A stretch of DNA of 64,000 nucleotides, from positions 1 to 64,000 of the forward strand of contig JAYFRF010000008.1 in the NCBI GenBank assembly GCA_034926225.1, given 5' to 3'. Each line of letters opens with the position of its first letter. Position 1 is the stretch's first letter. This DNA comes from JAAZKA01 sp034926225. GTDB lineage: Bacteria > Bacillota > Clostridia > Oscillospirales > QAMX01. Made by a program: the position numbers and the translations under genes. This document shows, piece after piece, positions 60,651 to 64,000 of this stretch. Below the pieces are notes generated by a model, which worked only from the letters and a program-made list of their open reading frames with translations, made no database searches and was not told the DNA's origin.

Positions 60651-60679
60651 ATTGTAGCAGAACCGGCATATCGCCGCAA
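60651..60679 (-). promoter_or_regulatory. Promoter of the GH20-like gene
   Basis: On the minus strand TTGCGG (60679-60674), 17-base spacer, TACAAT (60656-60651). Confidence 0.5.
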
Positions 60680-60746
60680 TGTGCCCATGCTTCTTTCCGA
60701 ACTTTTTCCTTGTTTTTCCAAAGTTTTTCCGATTCTTTTCCCATAG

Positions 60747-60775
60747 TTGAAAAACGAATTTAGATGTGATATACT
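60747..60775 (+). promoter_or_regulatory. SigA promoter of rarA
   Basis: TTGAAA (60747-60752), 17-base spacer, TATACT (60770-60775), about 50 bases before the start codon. Confidence 0.7.
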
Positions 60776-60823
60776 GTCCGTAGTTATATGCGCCGTTTAC
60801 CGCTTAAGGAAGGAGACACCTCT

Positions 60824-62092
60824 ATGCTGGAACCGCTGGCGCAGCGTATCCGTCCGACGACGCTTGACGACGTAGTCGGGCAGCAACACATTTTAGGGAA
60901 AAACGCGCTATTACGGCGCGCCATAGAAAACGGGCATCTGCCGAATATGATTTTCTACGGGCCGTCCGGCACGGGCAAGACCACCGTCGCAAACATCATT
61001 GCGCGGACGACGAACCGTACGCTGCACCGCTTAAATGCGACCACCGCGTCGATCGCGGACATCCGTGAGGTGATTTCGAGTCTCGACGGCATGACGGGTA
61101 TAAACGGCGCGCTTTTATATCTGGAGGAAATCCAGTACTTTAACAAAAAGCAGCAGCAGAGTCTGCTGGAGTTCCTCGAGGACGGCCGCATCACGATGAT
61201 CGCCGCTACGACAGAGAACCCCTATTTCACGATCTTTAACGCCATCCTCTCCCGCTCGACCGTTTTCGAGTTCAAGCCGCTCTCCCCTGAGGACGTGGAG
61301 CGTGCCGTCCTGCGCGCCTTCCGGCTCGAAGGGGAACGCATCGGCGCCCGTTTTGCGCTCGGGGACGGTGTAGCCCTCCATATCGCGACAGCCTGCGGCG
61401 GCGACGTACGAAAGTCCCTGAACGCCGTGGAATTCCTATGCGCCGCAGCCGTTCGAGATGACACCGGTTCGGCTGCGATCACGCTGGAGGATGCAAAGGC
61501 CGTCACGCAGCGCTCGAATATGCGCTACGACCGCGACGGGGACTCCCACTACGACTTACTCAGCGCGTTCCAGAAGTCCATCCGCGGCTCAGACCCCGAC
61601 GCCGCTGTCTACTATCTCGCGCGCATTCTCGCAGGCGGCGATCTTGCTTCCGCGTGCCGCCGTCTGCTCGTAACAGCCGCCGAGGACATCGGCCTTGCTT
61701 ATCCACAGGCCATCGCCATCGTTAAAGCCTGTGTGGACGCCGCCCTGCAGGTCGGTCTTCCCGAAGCGCAGCTCCCGCTCGCCCAAGGCGTGATCCTGCT
61801 CGCCACCTCCCCAAAATCGAACACCGCCGCGGGCGCAATCTGGGCCGCGTCCGCCGACGTCGCAAACGGCAAAATCCCCAATCCTCCCCCGCATTTGCAG
61901 GACGCGCATTACAAGGGAGCCGCGAGCCTCGGGCGCGGCCTTACCTATCAATACCCGCACGATTTCCCCCACGACTGGACGCCGCAGCAGTATTTGCCCG
62001 ATGACTTGAAGGATACCGTATATTACCGGTACGGCGAAAACAAGCTGGAACAGGCGGCTAAAAGGTACTGGGATGAGATCAAAGGGAAATAA
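60824..62092 (+). CDS. rarA: Replication-associated recombination protein A (AAA+ ATPase)
   Basis: 422 aa. RarA/MgsA/WRNIP1 family acting at stalled forks. Walker A GPSGTGKTTVA, Walker B ALLYLEEIQYFNK (the usual DEIHR region is LEEIQYF here), sensor 1 ATTENPYF, Arg finger region SRSTVFEF, and the C-terminal tetramer domain (DGDSHYDLLSAFQKSIRGSD; PKSNTAAGAIWAA). ATG 60824 has AAGGAG upstream; the ATG at 60788 lies too close to the promoter. Confidence 0.93.
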   Translation: MLEPLAQRIRPTTLDDVVGQQHILGKNALLRRAIENGHLPNMIFYGPSGTGKTTVANIIARTTNRTLHRLNATTASIADIREVISSLDGMTGINGALLYLEEIQYFNKKQQQSLLEFLEDGRITMIAATTENPYFTIFNAILSRSTVFEFKPLSPEDVERAVLRAFRLEGERIGARFALGDGVALHIATACGGDVRKSLNAVEFLCAAAVRDDTGSAAITLEDAKAVTQRSNMRYDRDGDSHYDLLSAFQKSIRGSDPDAAVYYLARILAGGDLASACRRLLVTAAEDIGLAYPQAIAIVKACVDAALQVGLPEAQLPLAQGVILLATSPKSNTAAGAIWAASADVANGKIPNPPPHLQDAHYKGAASLGRGLTYQYPHDFPHDWTPQQYLPDDLKDTVYYRYGENKLEQAAKRYWDEIKGK

Positions 62093-62119
62093 GCGCAACG
62101 AAATCGCATAGGAGATATA

Positions 62120-62434
62120 ATGGAACACAATAAGCTGGTTCGGGACAAGATTCCCGATATTATCCGTACAACGGGAGAAGAAGCGCTGACACGTATCCTC
62201 CCGGACGACGAATACAAGACTCTTCTGGAACGCAAGCTTGATGAAGAAGTATGCGAGTACCATGAGAGCCGGGAATTGGAGGAACTCGCGGATATTTTGG
62301 AGGTTGTCTATGCTTTGTGCGAGGTGCACGGGAATTCCATTGAGGAATTGACGTCTGTATATCAAAAAAAGCATAAAGCGCGCGGCGGTTTTGCGGAAAA
62401 GGTATTCTTGATATCCACAACTGTCAAAGGATGA
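62120..62434 (+). CDS. MazG-like / phosphoribosyl-ATP pyrophosphohydrolase-fold protein
   Basis: 104 aa. The start EHNKLVRDKIPDIIRTTGEE is typical of a small all-alpha NTP pyrophosphohydrolase family. The metal-binding pattern E-x-x-E ... E-x-x-D appears as LDEEVCEY and ELADILEVVYAL. It probably hydrolyses a non-canonical nucleoside triphosphate. It is 27 bases after rarA and likely co-transcribed with it. Confidence 0.82.
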   Translation: MEHNKLVRDKIPDIIRTTGEEALTRILPDDEYKTLLERKLDEEVCEYHESRELEELADILEVVYALCEVHGNSIEELTSVYQKKHKARGGFAEKVFLISTTVKG

Positions 62435-62440
62435 AGGGAA

Positions 62441-62477
62441 TGCGCCCGCAGAATGTCTTGTACGTTCCGCGGGCGCA
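62441..62477. terminator. Hairpin between convergent MazG-like and Nudix genes
   Basis: TGCGCCCGC (62441-62449) pairs with GCGGGCGCA (62469-62477). No clear T tract. Confidence 0.5.
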
Positions 62478-62520
62478 AAGTATTCTTGCAGGTGTTGCTC
62501 GCGCAGATCAATAAGGACAG

Positions 62521-62991
62521 TCACATCGTATGCGTCGTTCCCAGAAACGGCGCGCATCTGCCGGACGCCAGCGCACCGATCTGTCCTGAGAGACTGGCGG
62601 GCCGGAAAGTGACCGTATCCGCGTCTCTCAGGGACATCCAGACGCTCCCTTTCTGATCGGAATCCGTTTCTGTTATGGCTCCCGCTTCCTCTCCGAGCAG
62701 TCTGACAAGAAAAATATGCAAAACCCGGTGCGTGTAATCCGGAAAACGCTCTCGAACAACCGGATCGTCATGGATTTCCTCCGTCATCGCGAGAAACCGT
62801 ACGACCTCGCTTCGATATCCCGTTTCCTCTGCAACCTCCCGAACGACGGCTTCCTCCATCGTCTCATAAGGATGCTGTCCCCCTCCCGGAAGGGTATAAT
62901 AAACAATGCCACGCTCCGTTTCGCATTGATTCAGAAGTATTCGATTATTCTGAAGGATCACAGCTTTTGCCGCGCATCTGATAGCCATCAT
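62521..62991 (-). CDS. Nudix hydrolase
   Basis: 156 aa. Nudix box in GGGQHPYETMEEAVVREVAEETG, read as the G-x5-E-x7-REVxEExG pattern, preceded by the strand RCAAKAVILQNNRILLNQCE. It hydrolyses a nucleoside diphosphate linked to another group; the substrate is unknown. ATG 62991 (or 62988) is preferred; a longer frame starting at 63045 would overlap the upstream gene and has an unrelated Phe/Tyr-rich extension. Confidence 0.85.
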   Translation of the reverse strand: MMAIRCAAKAVILQNNRILLNQCETERGIVYYTLPGGGQHPYETMEEAVVREVAEETGYRSEVVRFLAMTEEIHDDPVVRERFPDYTHRVLHIFLVRLLGEEAGAITETDSDQKGSVWMSLRDADTVTFRPASLSGQIGALASGRCAPFLGTTHTM

Positions 62992-63038
62992 ATCACCCGC
63001 ATATTTTTGAAATTCGAAATACAAAAAAGAAAACCCGT

Positions 63039-63362
63039 TTACCACCGCCGCATATTCGCCTCATGCTTATTTAAGTAAATCTGACTAAGCTCCTCCGGGG
63101 AAATGTTATAACAAAGCATCACGTCATTGAAATACATGAGCGTATCGCACATTTCCTCGATAAAATGCCGCCGCGTTTCCGTGTCCTCCATGATCGACGC
63201 GTCGCCTTTTTTCTTGATGATATCCGCGATCTCTCCCGCTTCGATCATCATCCATAACAGGGAATCTCTCCCGATTTCCGGGGTAAGCTGCCGCCATTTG
63301 TCCTTATACTTTTCCTGCAATTCCTTTTGTATCTGCTGCATTTCATCAAAATCCAGGCACAT
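63039..63362 (-). CDS. MazG-like nucleotide pyrophosphohydrolase
   Basis: 107 aa. All-alpha MazG/dUTPase-like protein: LLWMMIEAGEIADIIKKKGD gives the E-x-x-E part, and FIEEMCDTLMYFNDVMLCYN the E-x-x-D part. Likely cleans the nucleotide pool, like the similar protein at 62120. Ends with a short basic tail (EANMRRW). AGGAG precedes the start. Confidence 0.8.
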   Translation of the reverse strand: MCLDFDEMQQIQKELQEKYKDKWRQLTPEIGRDSLLWMMIEAGEIADIIKKKGDASIMEDTETRRHFIEEMCDTLMYFNDVMLCYNISPEELSQIYLNKHEANMRRW

Positions 63363-63386
63363 AATGTGGACTCCTCTGCTTTTTTA

Positions 63387-63440
63387 TAATAAGGGATGGC
63401 TTTAGCAAATCTTATTTATGCTAAATGCCATCCCTTATTA
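63387..63440. repeat. Long inverted repeat between two leftward genes
   Basis: Arms TAATAAGGGATGGC..TTAGCA and TGCTAA.TGCCATCCCTTATTA form a stem of about 20 pairs with one bulge and an 11-base loop. It lies 25 bases upstream of the MazG-like start and 48 bases after the phosphoribosyltransferase stop. Probably the 3' hairpin of the latter, though T tracts are missing. Confidence 0.5.
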
Positions 63441-63487
63441 CACTTAAGACCGAAGTGGAAACCCGGTGAATAGCTTAACGTTCGAGT

Positions 63488-64000
63488 TTACAGCGCCGTG
63501 CCGTCCGATTTAAACAGCGGCAGCCGTTCAAGATACTGAATATCCTCCCGTTTCGCGGCGTCGCCTTCTGCGAGTACCGCCATACGCCCGACGATGATGC
63601 CGCCCGCCTTCTCGACAAGCTGCTCCACCGCGTGCAGCGATTCTCCTGTTGAGATCACGTCGTCGACGATCAGGATGCGCTTCCCGCGAATCTTGTCCGC
63701 TTCCGTCGAGTCCAGATACAAATGCTGCTCGCGCGCGGTCGTGATGGAGCGTACGGTCGCTTCAAAGACGTTCGACATGTAAAGCTTCGGCACCTTCCGG
63801 GCAATGAAATAGTCGTTCTGCCCGCTTTGGCGCGCCATCTCATGAATCAGCGGTATACCCTTGGCCTCCGCTGTGATCATATAATCGTGCGGGGGAGCAA
63901 TCTTTAAAAGTGCTTCGGCACACTTGACTGTCAGCTCCACGTCCCCAAACATCACAAACGCCGCAATGTCCAGCTCATCATTTAATTTACACAGCGGCAG
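63488..64000 (-). CDS. Adenine phosphoribosyltransferase-like protein (5' truncated)
   Basis: The frame is open to the window edge (LPLCKLNDELDIAAFVMFGD reads on), so the start lies beyond 64000; 170 residues are visible. The PRPP-binding motif is ILIVDDVISTGESL, preceded by HDYMITAEAKGIPLIHEMA, and the C-terminus is LPLFKSDGTAL. It transfers a phosphoribosyl group to a purine base. The family is a Clostridia-type Apt/Xpt relative; base specificity cannot be set from the sequence. Confidence 0.85.
   Translation of the reverse strand: MPLCKLNDELDIAAFVMFGDVELTVKCAEALLKIAPPHDYMITAEAKGIPLIHEMARQSGQNDYFIARKVPKLYMSNVFEATVRSITTAREQHLYLDSTEADKIRGKRILIVDDVISTGESLHAVEQLVEKAGGIIVGRMAVLAEGDAAKREDIQYLERLPLFKSDGTAL

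Overview
The window looks like a chromosome segment of an anaerobic Gram-positive of the class Clostridia, most likely close to the Oscillospiraceae/Christensenellales. The evidence is a moderately high-GC genome with strong SD sequences and many TTGACA-17-TATAAT type promoters, an SLH-anchored surface protein, LL-diaminopimelate aminotransferase, a Re-type citrate synthase relative, type III glutamine synthetase, split glycine decarboxylase (GcvPA/GcvPB), and a Clostridia-style type IV pilus locus. Taxonomy is inference; no rRNA or tRNA gene was seen, and no CRISPR array or intact transposase.

Layout. 1-5.2 kb: 3' end of a large MBG/Ig-like SLH surface protein, a P-loop kinase, a GNAT acetyltransferase, a tiny membrane protein and a GNAT-ParB-like fusion. 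5.3-15.9 kb: a carbohydrate block with galactonate dehydratase, a five-gene leftward operon (two sugar-ABC permeases, a long coiled-coil HlyD-like adaptor, a MacB-periplasmic-domain-like protein and a propeller-substrate-binding lipoprotein) and a divergent GH36-like galactosidase. 15.9-19.6 kb: a heterodimeric ABC exporter. 19.7-22 kb: an accessory patch with a protein that seems to start at ATC, a broken coding remnant, and a collagen-like/duplicated-domain protein whose reading frame changes twice. 22.4-33.1 kb: a complete type IV pilus operon (pilin, prepilin peptidase, PilC, PilM/N/O-like, three more pilin-like proteins, PilB, PilT, large pilin). 33.1-38.1 kb: Re-citrate synthase-like enzyme, Gfo/Idh/MocA oxidoreductase, YhhN-family protein, serine hydrolase. 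38.1-42.6 kb: tandem glycine riboswitch and gcvT-gcvH-gcvPA-gcvPB. 42.7-45.8 kb: AraC/GyrI-like regulator and a MarR-controlled four-gene redox/flavin operon. 45.9-52.7 kb: a second, compact pilus/secretion-like operon headed by a transglutaminase-like lipoprotein and ending in a PilT-like ATPase and a DUF5107 protein. 52.8-58.3 kb: dapF-dapL and asnA-glnN, divergently transcribed, each behind a leader hairpin. 58.4-64 kb: GH20-like glycosidase, RarA, two MazG-like pyrophosphohydrolases, a Nudix protein and a truncated phosphoribosyltransferase.

How it fits together. The organism appears to take up and break down galactosyl/aminosugar-containing glycans, assimilates ammonia through AsnA and GlnN, makes diaminopimelate by the one-step DapL route, and breaks down glycine under riboswitch control. 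It carries two separate pilus-type machines. The least explained parts are the sugar-permease/HlyD/MacB-like operon, the second pilus-like operon with its transglutaminase and altered PilT His box, and the frame-switching collagen-like locus. All family calls were made by reading the sequence, without database searches.
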